A DNA stretch of 64,000 bases from JAJPKK01 sp035311445 (GCA_035311445.1 DATGCX010000451.1:1-64000); one strand, 5' to 3'; shown: positions 16,037-25,209, counted from the stretch's first letter. Translations and numbers: made by a program. Notes: a model not told the origin generated them from the sequence alone.

Positions 16037-17899
16037 CTAACTCACCACCCGCAGCGGCGCCACCTTGCGCGCATCGAGATGCTCCCCGATCGCCCGGGCG
16101 ATGAACCGAGCTGTGATCGGCGTGCCGTCGTAGTGCAGGATCGGGATGATCCGCATCGGGTCGATGCGGCACTCGTTCACGATCAGCGAACGCAGCTGCG
16201 CATCGCGGTTTTGTTCGACCAGGAACACGATCTCGTGCTCGGCGATGAAATCCAGCACGTCCTGGTGGAACGGGAACGCGCGGATGCGCAGCATATCGAG
16301 GCGGTTGCCGCGCTCTTGCAGCATGTCGATCGCCTCGTCCATGGCAGGAGTAGTCGAGCCGTAATAGATGACGCCGCATTTGGTCGGCTTGTCGGCGTTG
16401 CGGCGCAGCGGACGCGGCACCAGATTTTTGGCGGTCTCCAACTTGCGCAGCAGGCGCTGCACGTTGTCCGCATAGGCGTCGCCTTCTTCGGTGTAGCGCG
16501 CATAGCGATCGCGCGAGGTGCCGCGGGTGAAATAGGAGCCCCTGGTAGGGTGGGTGCCCGGAAGCGTGCGGAACGGGATGCCGTCGCCGTCGACGTCGAG
16601 ATAGCGGCCGAAATCCTTGCCAGCATCGAGATCGGCAGCGGTCATGATCTTGCCGCGGTCATACTTGCGCCGGTCGTCCCAGACGAGCGGTTCCGTGAGA
16701 TGCTGGTTCATCCCGATCTCGAGGTCCATGAGCACGAAGATCGGCGTTTGCAGGCGCTCGGCAAGGTCGAACGATTGCGCGGCGAATTCGAAGGTCTCGC
16801 CGGGATCCTGAGGGAACAGCACCACATGCTTGGTGTCGCCGTGGGAGGCATAGGCCGCGTTGAGCACGTCCGATTGCTGGGTGCGGGTCGGCATGCCGGT
16901 CGAGGGGCCGGCGCGCTGCACGTCGAAGATCACGGCCGGGATCTCGGCGAAATAAGCGAGGCCGCAGAATTCCTGCATCAGCGAGATGCCGGGGCCGGAG
17001 GTGGCCGTGAAGGCGCGGGCGCCGTTCCAACCGGCGCCGACGACGATGCCGATGGAGGCGATCTCGTCCTCGCCCTGGATGATGGCGTATTTCGCCTTGC
17101 CGCCGTCCTTGTCATGGCGCAGCTTGGCGCAATAGCTGGTGAACGCATCGGCGAGTGACGATGACGGCGTGAGCGGATACCACGCGCACACGGTGGCGCC
17201 GCCATAGATGGCGCCGAGGGCCGCGGCCTGGTTGCCCTCAATATAGATGCGGTTTCCGACCTTGTCGGAGCGCTTTATCTGCAGACCGCAGGGACGTGTC
17301 ATACCGGGCCGCGCCTGCATGTTGGCGAGCACCCAGTCGCGACCGACGGCGAGCGCGTGCTTGTTCGCCCCAATCAGCTTCTCCTTGCCCTTGAACTGCT
17401 CCAGGAACAGCGCCTCGATGACGGTGGGATCAATATCGAGCAGCGCCGACAGCGCGCCAAGGTAGATAATGTTCTTGAACAGCTGGCGCTGGCGCGGATC
17501 GGTGTATTCGCGATTGCAGACAGCGGTGAGCGGCACACCCAAGATAACAACGTCTTCGCGAAATTTCGAGGCCGGCAGCGGCTTGGTGTTGTCGTAGAAG
17601 AGGTACCCGCCCGGCTCGATGCCGGCAACGTCCTTGTCCCAGGTCTGCGGGTTCATCGCCACCATGAGGTCGTAGCCACCGCGCGCGCCGAGATAGCCGT
17701 CCTCGCAGACGCGTACCTCATACCAGGTCGGCAGTCCCTGGATGTTGGACGGAAAAATGTTGCGCGAAGACACCGGCACGCCCATACGCAGCACCGCGCG
17801 GGCGAACAGCTCGTTGGCGCTCGCCGAACCTGAGCCATTGACGTTGGCGAAGCGAACGACGAAATCATTTACGCTGCAGAGCGGGCTTCGTGCTGGCAT
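16037..17899 (-). CDS. 2-oxoacid:acceptor oxidoreductase, fused gamma-alpha subunit (KorA-like)
   Basis: 620 residues. The N-terminal ~190 residues form the gamma domain (FANVNGSGSASANELFARAV, GYDLMVAMNPQTW). Then comes the alpha (pyrimidine-binding) domain (GNQAAALGAIYGGATVCAWY, PLTPSSSLADAF, AFTATSGPGISLMQEFCGLA) and a C-terminal transketolase-like domain (LVEQNRDAQLRSLI). The family decarboxylates 2-oxoacids to acyl-CoA and passes electrons to ferredoxin or NAD(P). The beta chain with thiamine diphosphate is not found beside it. Its ATG overlaps the upstream gene by 31 bases, indicating coupling with the FAD/Fe-S partner. Substrate unknown. Confidence 0.85.
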   Translation of the reverse strand: MPARSPLCSVNDFVVRFANVNGSGSASANELFARAVLRMGVPVSSRNIFPSNIQGLPTWYEVRVCEDGYLGARGGYDLMVAMNPQTWDKDVAGIEPGGYLFYDNTKPLPASKFREDVVILGVPLTAVCNREYTDPRQRQLFKNIIYLGALSALLDIDPTVIEALFLEQFKGKEKLIGANKHALAVGRDWVLANMQARPGMTRPCGLQIKRSDKVGNRIYIEGNQAAALGAIYGGATVCAWYPLTPSSSLADAFTSYCAKLRHDKDGGKAKYAIIQGEDEIASIGIVVGAGWNGARAFTATSGPGISLMQEFCGLAYFAEIPAVIFDVQRAGPSTGMPTRTQQSDVLNAAYASHGDTKHVVLFPQDPGETFEFAAQSFDLAERLQTPIFVLMDLEIGMNQHLTEPLVWDDRRKYDRGKIMTAADLDAGKDFGRYLDVDGDGIPFRTLPGTHPTRGSYFTRGTSRDRYARYTEEGDAYADNVQRLLRKLETAKNLVPRPLRRNADKPTKCGVIYYGSTTPAMDEAIDMLQERGNRLDMLRIRAFPFHQDVLDFIAEHEIVFLVEQNRDAQLRSLIVNECRIDPMRIIPILHYDGTPITARFIARAIGEHLDARKVAPLRVVS

Positions 17900-19671
17900 T
17901 TTGAACCTGCGTGAGTCATTTCAATGAGATATTTTTTCATGTCCCACGCTCCTGTGGGGCAGCGCTCCGCGCACAAGCCGCAGTGAAGGCAGACGTCCTC
18001 GTCCTTGACCATGATGCGGCCGGTCTTGAGGCCGTCCGCCACATAGATGTCCTGGGCGAGGTTCCGGGCCGGTGCTTTGAGGCGGATGCGCAGTTCCGTC
18101 TCCGGTGCGTCGGCCGTGAAGGTGATGCAGTCCATCGGGCAGATGTCGACACAGGCATCGCATTCGATGCACAGCGAACCCGTGAACACCGTCTGGATAT
18201 CGCAGTTGAGGCAGCGCTCGGCCTCCTTGAGCGCAAGCTGCACGTCGTAGCCCAGCTCGACCTCAGCCTTGATGTCCTTGAGCGCCACCACTTTGTCACG
18301 GAGCGGCACGCGCAGGCGCTTGTCAGGCGAGATCTCGTTGTCGTAGCTCCACTCGTGAATCCCCATCTTCTGGCTCATCACGGTGACGGCCGACAGTGGG
18401 CGTTTATCGATGTCTTCGCCGCCGAGCATCATGTCGATCGACAGCGCGGCCTCGTGGCCGTGGGCGACCGCCCAGATGATATTCTTAGGCCCGAACGCGG
18501 CGTCGCCGCCGAAGAACACTTTGGGGTGGGTCGAGCGCATGGTCTTGGGATCGACCTTGGGCATGTCCCATTTGTCGAACTCGATGCCGATGTCGCGCTC
18601 GATCCAGGGAAATGAATTCTCCTGGCCGACTGCGACGAGCACATCATCGCAGGGAATGTGGTGGTCGGGCTCACCCGTCGGCGCGAGACTGCGCCGGCCT
18701 GTTGCGTCATAATCGGCCTTCACCTTTTCAAACGTGATGCCGGTAAGGCGACCGCCTTCGTGGGTGAATGCCTTGGGCACCAGGAAATTGAGGATCGGGA
18801 TGCCCTCATGCATCGCGTCCTCCTTCTCCCACGGCGAGGCCTTCATCTCATCGAAACCGGAGCGCACCACAACAGTGACCTGTTCGCCGCCAAGCCGACG
18901 TGAGGAGCGGCAGCAGTCCATGGCGGTGTTGCCGCCACCGAGCACGACCACGCGCTTGCCGATCTTGTCGATATGGCCGAACGAGACGCTGGACAGCCAG
19001 TCGATGCCGATATGGATGTTCCTGGCAGCCTCCTTGCGCCCCGGAATGTCGAGGTCGCGTCCGCGCGGCGCGCCGGAGCCGACGAAGATGGCGTCAAAAT
19101 CCTCGGCGAGGAGCTTTCTGAGGCTGTCGATGCGTTGGCCGGCGCGGAATTCGACGCCGAGATCGAGGATGTAATCGCATTCCTCATCGATGACGGACTC
19201 AGGCAGGCGGAACCGGGGGATTTGTGTGCGAATCATGCCGCCCGCCTTGAGATCGCCATCAAACAAGACGCAAGTGTAACCCAGCGGGGCGAGGTCGCGC
19301 GCGACTGTGAGTGAGGCAGGGCCACCACCGACAAGCGCAATGCGCTTGCCGTTCTTCCGTGATGCCGCACGCGGGAGACGCGCCTTGATGTCGTCCTTGA
19401 AATCGGCAGCGACGCGCTTGAGTCTGCAGATCGCGACAGGCTCCTTCTCGACCCGGCCACGCCGGCACGCCGGCTCACAGGGCCGGTCGCAGGTGCGGCC
19501 GAGGACGCCCGGAAATACATTCGACTTCCAGTTGATCATGTAAGCGTCCGAGTAGCGCCCGGCCGCGATCAAGCGGATGTATTCCGGAACTGGCGTGTGC
19601 GCCGGACAAGCCCACTGGCAGTCGACCACTTTGTGGAAATAGTCGGGCGCAGCAATGTTGGTTGGTTCCAT
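17869..19671 (-). CDS. FAD/NAD(P)-dependent oxidoreductase with [4Fe-4S] clusters (GltD-like), partner of the 2-oxoacid oxidoreductase
   Basis: 600 residues; ATG at 19671 follows GAGGAA. The N-terminal Fer4-type helical domain has clustered cysteines (DCQWACPAHTPVPEY, GRTCDRPCEPACRRG). FAD and NAD(P) Rossmann folds follow (IALVGGGPASLTVARDL, VVVLGGGNTAMDCCR, VFFGGDAAFGP). Two C-terminal [4Fe-4S] motifs are CIECDACVDICPMDC and CLHCGLCAERCP. It probably shuttles electrons between NAD(P)H and the oxidoreductase encoded next in the transcript. The architecture is that of glutamate synthase small-chain relatives, without a glutamate synthase large chain nearby. Confidence 0.85.
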   Translation of the reverse strand: MEPTNIAAPDYFHKVVDCQWACPAHTPVPEYIRLIAAGRYSDAYMINWKSNVFPGVLGRTCDRPCEPACRRGRVEKEPVAICRLKRVAADFKDDIKARLPRAASRKNGKRIALVGGGPASLTVARDLAPLGYTCVLFDGDLKAGGMIRTQIPRFRLPESVIDEECDYILDLGVEFRAGQRIDSLRKLLAEDFDAIFVGSGAPRGRDLDIPGRKEAARNIHIGIDWLSSVSFGHIDKIGKRVVVLGGGNTAMDCCRSSRRLGGEQVTVVVRSGFDEMKASPWEKEDAMHEGIPILNFLVPKAFTHEGGRLTGITFEKVKADYDATGRRSLAPTGEPDHHIPCDDVLVAVGQENSFPWIERDIGIEFDKWDMPKVDPKTMRSTHPKVFFGGDAAFGPKNIIWAVAHGHEAALSIDMMLGGEDIDKRPLSAVTVMSQKMGIHEWSYDNEISPDKRLRVPLRDKVVALKDIKAEVELGYDVQLALKEAERCLNCDIQTVFTGSLCIECDACVDICPMDCITFTADAPETELRIRLKAPARNLAQDIYVADGLKTGRIMVKDEDVCLHCGLCAERCPTGAWDMKKYLIEMTHAGSKCQHEARSAA

Positions 19672-19980
19672 TCATTCCTCGTGCAAGGGTCGTTGCCTCC
19701 AAGGGCCTGCAACAATGCTTTAACGTTTTCCTCCGCTGGCGGGTTTTAGATTGACCGTCCTATTTTAGACGGGGTGGGTCGGGATCACCATCGGCATAAG
19801 GTATATCAATTCGACGTGACCAAGGTGCAACGTACGGGCAGCGGAGACCGGCTTCGATCGCATGACCTCGCGCTGCAATGCATCAAGAAATGCACCTCAG
19901 CCCCGTGAATTTCGCGCGTCCCCATAACGCTTTTGTACGAGGAAGGCCAGGGTTTAAGTGTAAAATTATGTTTATGCACT

Positions 19981-20027
19981 GTTAGCAAATAGTGAACGCG
20001 TGGTTAGCAAAAATAGTGAAACGCGTG
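19981..20027. repeat. Short direct repeat (22/25 bp) in a non-coding gap
   Basis: GTTAGCAAATAGTGAACGCGTG is followed directly by a 25-base variant with two extra A and one more A. It lies 50 bases beyond the aminotransferase stop. The gap 19672-20077 has no other feature that I can support. Confidence 0.7.
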
Positions 20028-20077
20028 CGGTTCCCTTGCGCACGTCTGCGCCGGAACGTTGGGCCGTGCATGAGCGC

Positions 20078-21265
20078 TTAAGCCTCGACGCTTTTTCCAA
20101 GCCAACCGATCGCTGCCTGCACGCCTCCGCTGCAATGCGGGATGCCGAGCGCCTTGAGGGCGACTTCGACGACCCCCAGCGTGCCGAGCACCATGGGGGC
20201 ATTGACGTGCCCCATATGTGCGATACGAAATGCTTTACCCGCCATCTCCCCAAACCCGGTTCCGAGGACGACACCGCATTTCGCATTGCAATAATCCTGC
20301 AGCGGCGTCGGATTGCACCCATCAGCCATCCGAATCGTGGTTACTGTGTCGGAGCGCTCAATCGGATTTGATATATTGAAATCGAATGCCTTTCCTTCCG
20401 CCCACACCGTAACGGCACGGCGCACTGCTTCCGCCAGTAAACGATGGCGTTGGAATACGTTGTTGAGCCCTTCCGCAAAAATCATATCGAGCGCAGCCCG
20501 GAGCGCGAAAAGCAAATGCTCGGGCGGCGTGCCCGCGTATTTCTGGTAGTGCACGGTGCCGTCGCGTGCGGTCCAGTCCCAATATGGTGTTCGCAATTGG
20601 GCGTGCTTATGCACTTCGCGGGCGCGGTCATTAACCGCGACGAAGCCGAGACCGGGCGGCGTCATCAAGCCTTTCTGGGATCCCGACATGGCGACGTCCA
20701 CGCCCCATGCGTCCATCTCGAACGGCACACATCCCAACGAAGCGACCGCATCCACCAAGAGTAGCGCGTCGTGGCCGGCAGCTTTGATGGCCTTGCCGAT
20801 GGCCTCGATGTCGTTCACGACTCCCGAGAACGTGTCGACATGTGCCACCAGGATGGCCTTGATCTGACCCGCCCTGTCCTCCCGCAGCCGGGCTTCAACT
20901 TCGGCCGGGCGCACCGCGCGACGCCAATCTCCTTTGAGGACTTCTACCTCGACACCGAGAAAGGCCGCGGCATTGCCCCAACCCACTGCAAACCGGCCGC
21001 TTTCCAGCACCAGAATCTTGTCGCCCTTTGATAGGACGTTAGTGAGCGCGGCCTCCCAGGCGCCGTGGCCATTGGCAATATAAATGTAGGAGCGCCCGCT
21101 GGTGCGGAACAGCCGGCTTATATCTGCCAACAGGCTGTCGGTGAGCGCCAAAAGCGGACCCGCATAGATGTCGACCGCCGGCCGGTGCATTGCGCTCAGC
21201 ACCTCGTCCGGCACCGTGGTGGGGCCGGGGATGGCAAGGAACTCGCGTCCCGCTCTAACGACCAT
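20078..21265 (-). CDS. Class V aminotransferase, serine-glyoxylate/alanine-glyoxylate type
   Basis: 395 residues. It starts with FLAIPGPTTVPDEVLSAM, the conserved opening of alanine/serine-glyoxylate aminotransferases. YIYIANGHGAWEAALTNVLS and LLLVDAVASLGCVPFEMD contain cofactor contacts, and SGSQKGLM holds the lysine that forms the PLP aldimine. These soluble enzymes transfer an amino group to glyoxylate, as in the serine cycle or photorespiratory salvage. No serine-cycle partners are nearby, so the physiological substrate is open. GAGGAG lies upstream of the ATG. Single-gene transcript by appearance. Confidence 0.9.
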   Translation of the reverse strand: MVVRAGREFLAIPGPTTVPDEVLSAMHRPAVDIYAGPLLALTDSLLADISRLFRTSGRSYIYIANGHGAWEAALTNVLSKGDKILVLESGRFAVGWGNAAAFLGVEVEVLKGDWRRAVRPAEVEARLREDRAGQIKAILVAHVDTFSGVVNDIEAIGKAIKAAGHDALLLVDAVASLGCVPFEMDAWGVDVAMSGSQKGLMTPPGLGFVAVNDRAREVHKHAQLRTPYWDWTARDGTVHYQKYAGTPPEHLLFALRAALDMIFAEGLNNVFQRHRLLAEAVRRAVTVWAEGKAFDFNISNPIERSDTVTTIRMADGCNPTPLQDYCNAKCGVVLGTGFGEMAGKAFRIAHMGHVNAPMVLGTLGVVEVALKALGIPHCSGGVQAAIGWLGKSVEA

Positions 21266-21463
21266 TATGCGCGCTCCTCAGAAATCGAGTTCGTGTGCAG
21301 TCATCAGGGGTCGAGAAGCCGCGGTCAAGAGGCCAGAACCAGCTCTGACTTCCATCGCCCCGAGCGGATGTGCTGGTCTGCCACGCTGGGAGGACAGCCT
21401 ATTTCAATCAGACGCGGAAATGATGGGGGAGGCGTGACCCGTGCGTCGTGAAGCCAAGAATCG

Positions 21464-21554
21464 CAGGATGGGTTGAGCGCGCAGCGGAACCCATCAACGG
21501 CCGTGCCGTATCCGCCGCTCAGGATGGGTTTCGCTTCGCTTGACCCATCCTACG
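21464..21554. repeat. Dispersed GGATGGGTT-type palindromic repeat
   Basis: AGGATGGGTTGAGCGCGCAG...AACCCATC is followed by CAGGATGGGTTTCGCTTCGC and TTGACCCATCCTACG, two inverted pairs of ATGGGTT/AACCCAT type. It is immediately downstream of the P460 genes and within the 299-base gap 21266-21564. Similar elements are known to be scattered in relatives, from memory. Confidence 0.65.
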
Positions 21555-21564
21555 CCACTGCGTG

Positions 21565-22101
21565 CTATCGCGCCGCGACTTTCAGGCTATCGTACGTGAA
21601 TGTGAAATCATGCTCGGCCTGCGGCCTGTGGCAGGTGAAGCACGAGGTCAAATTGGCGTTCGGGTTGGGCGTTTTGTCGGGACGAAAAGCCTGATACTCC
21701 CAGTCGCCGTTGCGCACCGGCTCCGGATAGGCCGCGCCCCAGCCCGCGTGCTTCTCCATCGCCGCGTAGCCGCGGATAGTGTTGGTCTTGATCAAGCGAC
21801 CATTGGCATCCTTGGTCAGATTGCCTTGGGCGTCGAGCTGTGCGGCGTAGATCACGACGGTGATCACCGTGGCGTCCGGAAGCGGCATCCCGGCCTTGGC
21901 GGCTTCGGCAGCCGCCGGGCTGGCGTAATATTCGCGGACCTCCCTCGCGTCGGGCTTGTCGAGCGCGAGGTACATCACGCCCTTGGCGTAGTTCTCCGGA
22001 AACGCAACGCGGTCAGCGCCGGCGCGGACCTGAGCGGCCGCCGCCAAGCCGGCGATGGCGACGACGCTGGCGGCGGCGATAAGCTTGCTGCGCATCTGCA
22101 T
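21565..22101 (-). CDS. Cytochrome P460 family protein (second tandem copy)
   Basis: 178 residues. A signal peptide (MQMRSKLIAAASVVAIAGLA, cut near VRA) is followed by a P460-type beta domain and a C-terminal CFTCH heme c motif. The body shows DRVAFPENYAKGVMYLALDK and GWGAAYPEPVRNGDWEYQAF. Family members are periplasmic c-type cytochromes that oxidise hydroxylamine or bind NO. The protein is about 75% like its upstream neighbour by eye, so they arose by tandem duplication. Last gene of the thioredoxin-ccdA-P460-P460 series. Substrate and the heme-lysine cross-link are not established. Confidence 0.85.
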   Translation of the reverse strand: MQMRSKLIAAASVVAIAGLAAAAQVRAGADRVAFPENYAKGVMYLALDKPDAREVREYYASPAAAEAAKAGMPLPDATVITVVIYAAQLDAQGNLTKDANGRLIKTNTIRGYAAMEKHAGWGAAYPEPVRNGDWEYQAFRPDKTPNPNANLTSCFTCHRPQAEHDFTFTYDSLKVAAR

Positions 22102-22142
22102 GACTCTCTCCCTGGCGACCTGGCTCCCTGGCGACCTGGCCT

Positions 22143-22679
22143 TTATCGCGCCGCGACCTTCAGGCTGTCGTGGGTGTAGACGAAATCCTGTTCAGCCTGC
22201 GGCTTATGGCAGTTAAAGCAGGCAGACAGATTGGCATTGGGGTTCGAGGTCTTATCGGCACGGAAAGCCTGATACTCCCAGTCGCCGTTGCGCACGTTTT
22301 CCGGATAGGCGGCACCCCACCCGGCGCGCTTCTCCATCACCGCATAGCCAAGAATATTGTTGGTCTTGGTGAAGCGACCGTTGGCATCCTTGGTCGGATT
22401 GCCTTGGGCGTCGAGCTGGGCGGCATATTGCACCGCTGTGATCACCGTGCCGTCCGGAAGCGGTAGTCCCTTCTTCGCGGCTTCGACAGCCGCCGGGCTG
22501 GTGAAGTATTCCCGGACCTGCTTGTTGTCCGCTTTGTCGAGTGTGAGGTAGACCACGCCCTTGGCATAGTTCTTCGGAAAAGCGACGCGGTCGCCGCCGG
22601 CGCGCACCTGCACGGCCGCGGCCAATCCGACGACTGTGACCGCGACGGTTGCGATGGTAAATTTGCTGCGTGTCTTCAT
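22143..22679 (-). CDS. Cytochrome P460 family protein (first tandem copy)
   Basis: 178 residues from ATG 22679, with GAGGAAATC before it; a longer frame to 22751 overlaps ccdA and lacks signal character. Signal peptide MKTRSKFTIATVAVTVVGLA ends at VRA. The mature domain (FPKNYAKGVVYLTLDKADN, GWGAAYPENVRNGDWEYQAF) and C-terminal CFNCHKPQ heme c site match the P460 family. Differences from its duplicate are spread along the protein rather than in one domain, so both look functional. CcdA and thioredoxin upstream fit a need for reduced heme-binding cysteines in the periplasm. Confidence 0.87.
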   Translation of the reverse strand: MKTRSKFTIATVAVTVVGLAAAVQVRAGGDRVAFPKNYAKGVVYLTLDKADNKQVREYFTSPAAVEAAKKGLPLPDGTVITAVQYAAQLDAQGNPTKDANGRFTKTNNILGYAVMEKRAGWGAAYPENVRNGDWEYQAFRADKTSNPNANLSACFNCHKPQAEQDFVYTHDSLKVAAR

Positions 22680-22720
22680 GATTTCCTCCCTGGCAGGCGC
22701 ACCGGAAGAAAGGCGCGATT

Positions 22721-23443
22721 TCATAACCGTGTCGTGAGGTCCGTCAGCCATGATGGCGAGGCCTCTACCAGCGCGGTCTCGACCGTCTTGTCGAGACCGG
22801 TCAGCACCAGAACCCCGATCGCCATGAACGTCAAGCCCAATGCTACCTTCATCCCGTGGCCGGCCGACGCGAGCGCATGACGACCTCGCATCATGGCTTC
22901 ACGCGAAAACAGGCCCAGGGCTAGCAATGGAAGCGCCGCCCCCGCTCCGAACGCGAGCATCACGATCGCGACTTCGCCAAGGTCGCGCCCTTGTGCGGCC
23001 AGCAGCGACGCCGCACCGAGCGTCGGGCCGACGCAGGGGCTCCATACGGCGCCGAGAAGAACACCGATCGCAAATTGGCCCACAATACCGTTGGCGCGCA
23101 GGCCTTCGAGCTGCCGGTCGGCCCAAGCGGCGATGGGCCCCTCGGCGACGACCAGCGGAGCTGCCAGGCGCGGAAGTACAAGAACGCTTCCGATCACCAC
23201 CATCAGCGTCGCGGCAACGTAGCGAAACACGTCGGCGTCGAGCCCCATCGCGAAGCCGACTGTCGCGATGAACAATCCGATGGCGACGAAGGAGACGGAG
23301 AGCCCGGCCGCAAGCGCCGCCGGGCCCCATTTGCGTTCCGAAGCTGCCGCACCGAGGACGATCGGCAAGATCGGCAGGACACACGGCGAAAGGGTCGAAA
23401 GCCCGCCGGCAACAAACGACAACGGGAGACTGCCGACCGCCAT
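22721..23443 (-). CDS. ccdA: CcdA-type thiol-disulfide transmembrane protein
   Basis: 240 residues, six membrane helices. Two conserved Pro-Cys motifs, LSPCVLPILPIVLG and SPCVGPTLGAASL, are the redox-active pair that carries reducing equivalents across the inner membrane. It supplies electrons to periplasmic thioredoxin-like proteins during cytochrome c maturation. The start lies 9 bases after the thioredoxin gene and it precedes two c-type P460 genes by 41 bases, so a dedicated maturation set is inferred. Confidence 0.9.
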   Translation of the reverse strand: MAVGSLPLSFVAGGLSTLSPCVLPILPIVLGAAASERKWGPAALAAGLSVSFVAIGLFIATVGFAMGLDADVFRYVAATLMVVIGSVLVLPRLAAPLVVAEGPIAAWADRQLEGLRANGIVGQFAIGVLLGAVWSPCVGPTLGAASLLAAQGRDLGEVAIVMLAFGAGAALPLLALGLFSREAMMRGRHALASAGHGMKVALGLTFMAIGVLVLTGLDKTVETALVEASPSWLTDLTTRL

Positions 23444-23452
23444 CGGAGGCTG

Positions 23453-23842
23453 TCAAAGCGCCTTGTTCAGCAGGGCTGAAATGGAGGCGCGGTTTGTGTC
23501 GCCGACGGAGCGACCTTCCTCTTTTTCACCTTTGAAGGAAATAAGCGTCGACTGCATGCGCGCCCCGAACCGCCGGACCAGATCCTTCTGGCTGTCGAAA
23601 TCGATGGTGAAGTACGCAAGGTCCTTGAACTTCGGATCCGCCATCAACTCGCTGAGGATCGGCGCTTGCGCCTTGCAAATGGGACACCACGAAGCATGGA
23701 TGCCGACGAAAATGGGCTTGCCGGCCTTCTGGGCGGCCGCGAAAGCGGCAGCGTCGAAGGGCTGCGGGCTAACCGCCAAGGCTGGCGATACGGCGACCGC
23801 ACTGGCGGCGATGGCGAGGAGAGCCGAGCGACGTGACAGCAT
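23453..23842 (-). CDS. Periplasmic thioredoxin-like protein
   Basis: 129 residues from ATG 23842, preceded by GGGAGG. The frame runs much further upstream (to 25183) but that part is antisense to the metallo-hydrolase gene. The signal peptide has a twin-Arg-like start (MLSRRSALLAIAASAVAVSP, cut after ALA). The thioredoxin active site is ASWCPICKAQAP in a compact fold. Probably receives electrons from CcdA, encoded 9 bases downstream, and keeps the CxxCH cysteines of the P460 proteins reduced. Confidence 0.88.
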   Translation of the reverse strand: MLSRRSALLAIAASAVAVSPALAVSPQPFDAAAFAAAQKAGKPIFVGIHASWCPICKAQAPILSELMADPKFKDLAYFTIDFDSQKDLVRRFGARMQSTLISFKGEKEEGRSVGDTNRASISALLNKAL

Positions 23843-24088
23843 GGAACCTCCCTCTGGAAGCTTCGGGTAAGACTCGTTATGGGACTGGTTCATAGCGTTG
23901 GATGACACTAGCGCATAGATTGCGGATTGACCGGCAAGATCAATTCTCGTTGATGCCGAACCTCTCAGGTCGCTTGACCGCGCTGTGCCGGAAGGCCAAT
24001 TTTTCAATCGCGAGATCGTGATGTCGATCGGCGTGCGGGTCGCACGGCCAAAGTTAGGTCGGCGGCATACGCACCGGCGGAGGAGATC

Positions 24089-25051
24089 ATGAAACACAGA
24101 ATCGGCGCGGCGCTGGCGATCGTGGCGGGGCTCAGCATTGGCAGCGCCTCGGCGCAACAGAACGCGGATACAATCGACTCTCATCTGGCTGCCGCGAAGG
24201 CAGCGGCAGGGTTCGATTTCACTGGCACGCTCGCGCGCATCTGCATCGCGCCGCAGACGGCTCCGGGCGCAGACGTGCGCCCGCCACCGCCGCCCGATCG
24301 CGCGACTTGGTTCACCGAGCCCGCGAAGGTGTTCGACAATCTCTATTTCGTCGGCACCAAAATTCATTCGTCCTGGGCGCTGACGACGAGCGAAGGCATC
24401 ATCCTGATCGATACGCTCTACGATTACGCTTCCGAGGAGGCCATTGTGGGTGGTTTGAAAAAGCTCGGGCTTGATCTGGCGACGGTGAAATACGCCATCA
24501 TCAGCCATGCCCACGGCGACCATGTCGGCGGCGCCAAGCTGATGCAGGACCGCGGCGCCCGCATCGTGATGGGCGCGCCGGACTGGGATTCGATCGAAAA
24601 ATCCGTCAATCAGTATCCGAACGGCAAACCCAAGCGCGACATCGCGGCGACCGATGGTCAAAAGATCACGCTCGGCGATGGGTCGGTGACGCTCGCGCTT
24701 ACGCCCGGCCACACGCCGGGAACCGTTTCGATGTTCTTTGAGGTGACCGACAACGGCAGACCTCTTACAGTCGCCTATTCGGGTGGTACAGCATTCAACT
24801 TCCCGAACGACGTGCCGCATTTCGATACTTACATCGCTTCGCAGCGCAAGATGGCGGAACTCGCCAGCCGGAACGCCACCGTCCTGATGTCGAACCATTC
24901 GGAATTCGACAACGCCGTCACCAAGATCAAGCTGCTGGCGGCGCGCAAGCCCGGCGAGCCGCATCCGTTCGAAATTGGCCGCGACGCGGTGCAGCGCTAT
25001 TTCAAGGTGATGGATGAATGCGCCCAGGTGGCGCGGCTCAAGCTGTTGTAG
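24089..25051 (+). CDS. Exported metallo-beta-lactamase-fold hydrolase (subclass B3-like)
   Basis: 320 residues; ATG after GGAGGAG. Signal peptide MKHRIGAALAIVAGLSIGSA. Zinc ligands are visible: SHAHGDHVGG (HxHxDH), GHTPGTVS for the third His, and MSNHSEFDNA near the end for the His of the second site, with ADVRPPPPPDRATWF upstream as in B3-type proteins. It acts in the periplasm; beta-lactam hydrolysis is possible but many such proteins cleave other substrates. Divergent from the thioredoxin gene, sharing the 246-base region between them. Confidence 0.85.
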   Translation: MKHRIGAALAIVAGLSIGSASAQQNADTIDSHLAAAKAAAGFDFTGTLARICIAPQTAPGADVRPPPPPDRATWFTEPAKVFDNLYFVGTKIHSSWALTTSEGIILIDTLYDYASEEAIVGGLKKLGLDLATVKYAIISHAHGDHVGGAKLMQDRGARIVMGAPDWDSIEKSVNQYPNGKPKRDIAATDGQKITLGDGSVTLALTPGHTPGTVSMFFEVTDNGRPLTVAYSGGTAFNFPNDVPHFDTYIASQRKMAELASRNATVLMSNHSEFDNAVTKIKLLAARKPGEPHPFEIGRDAVQRYFKVMDECAQVARLKLL

Positions 25052-25061
25052 GGATGTTCTT

Positions 25062-25172
25062 CTCCCTCCCCGTCTTCGGGGAGGGCAGGGTGGGGTTCTT
25101 TTCAAGGTCCAGCTGTGCCTGTTGTCGCCCCACCCGGCGCTTCGCGCCACCCTCCCCGAAGACGGGGAGGGA
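25062..25172. repeat. Dispersed palindromic repeat, family A, copy 1
   Basis: The element has CTCCCTCCCCGTCTTCGGGG at its left end and CCCTCCCCGAAGACGGGGAG at its right. Each end is itself a hairpin and the two ends are inverted copies flanking about 70 bases. Almost identical to 28011-28120; relatives at 38189 and 32631. Located just after the metallo-hydrolase stop. Confidence 0.88.
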
Positions 25173-25209
25173 TAAGCGCGCATCTCCGCAAAGCCTCGGT
25201 GGCCGGCGC

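Noticed and set aside
15902..17158. 418-codon plus-strand frame opposite the oxidoreductase gene
   Set aside because: Rich in HDR-type low-complexity residues, no motif, antisense to a clear 2-oxoacid oxidoreductase.
23843..25183. Large N-terminal extension of the thioredoxin frame
   Set aside because: Antisense to the metallo-hydrolase gene and without domain features; the signal peptide and ribosome site at 23842 give the true start.
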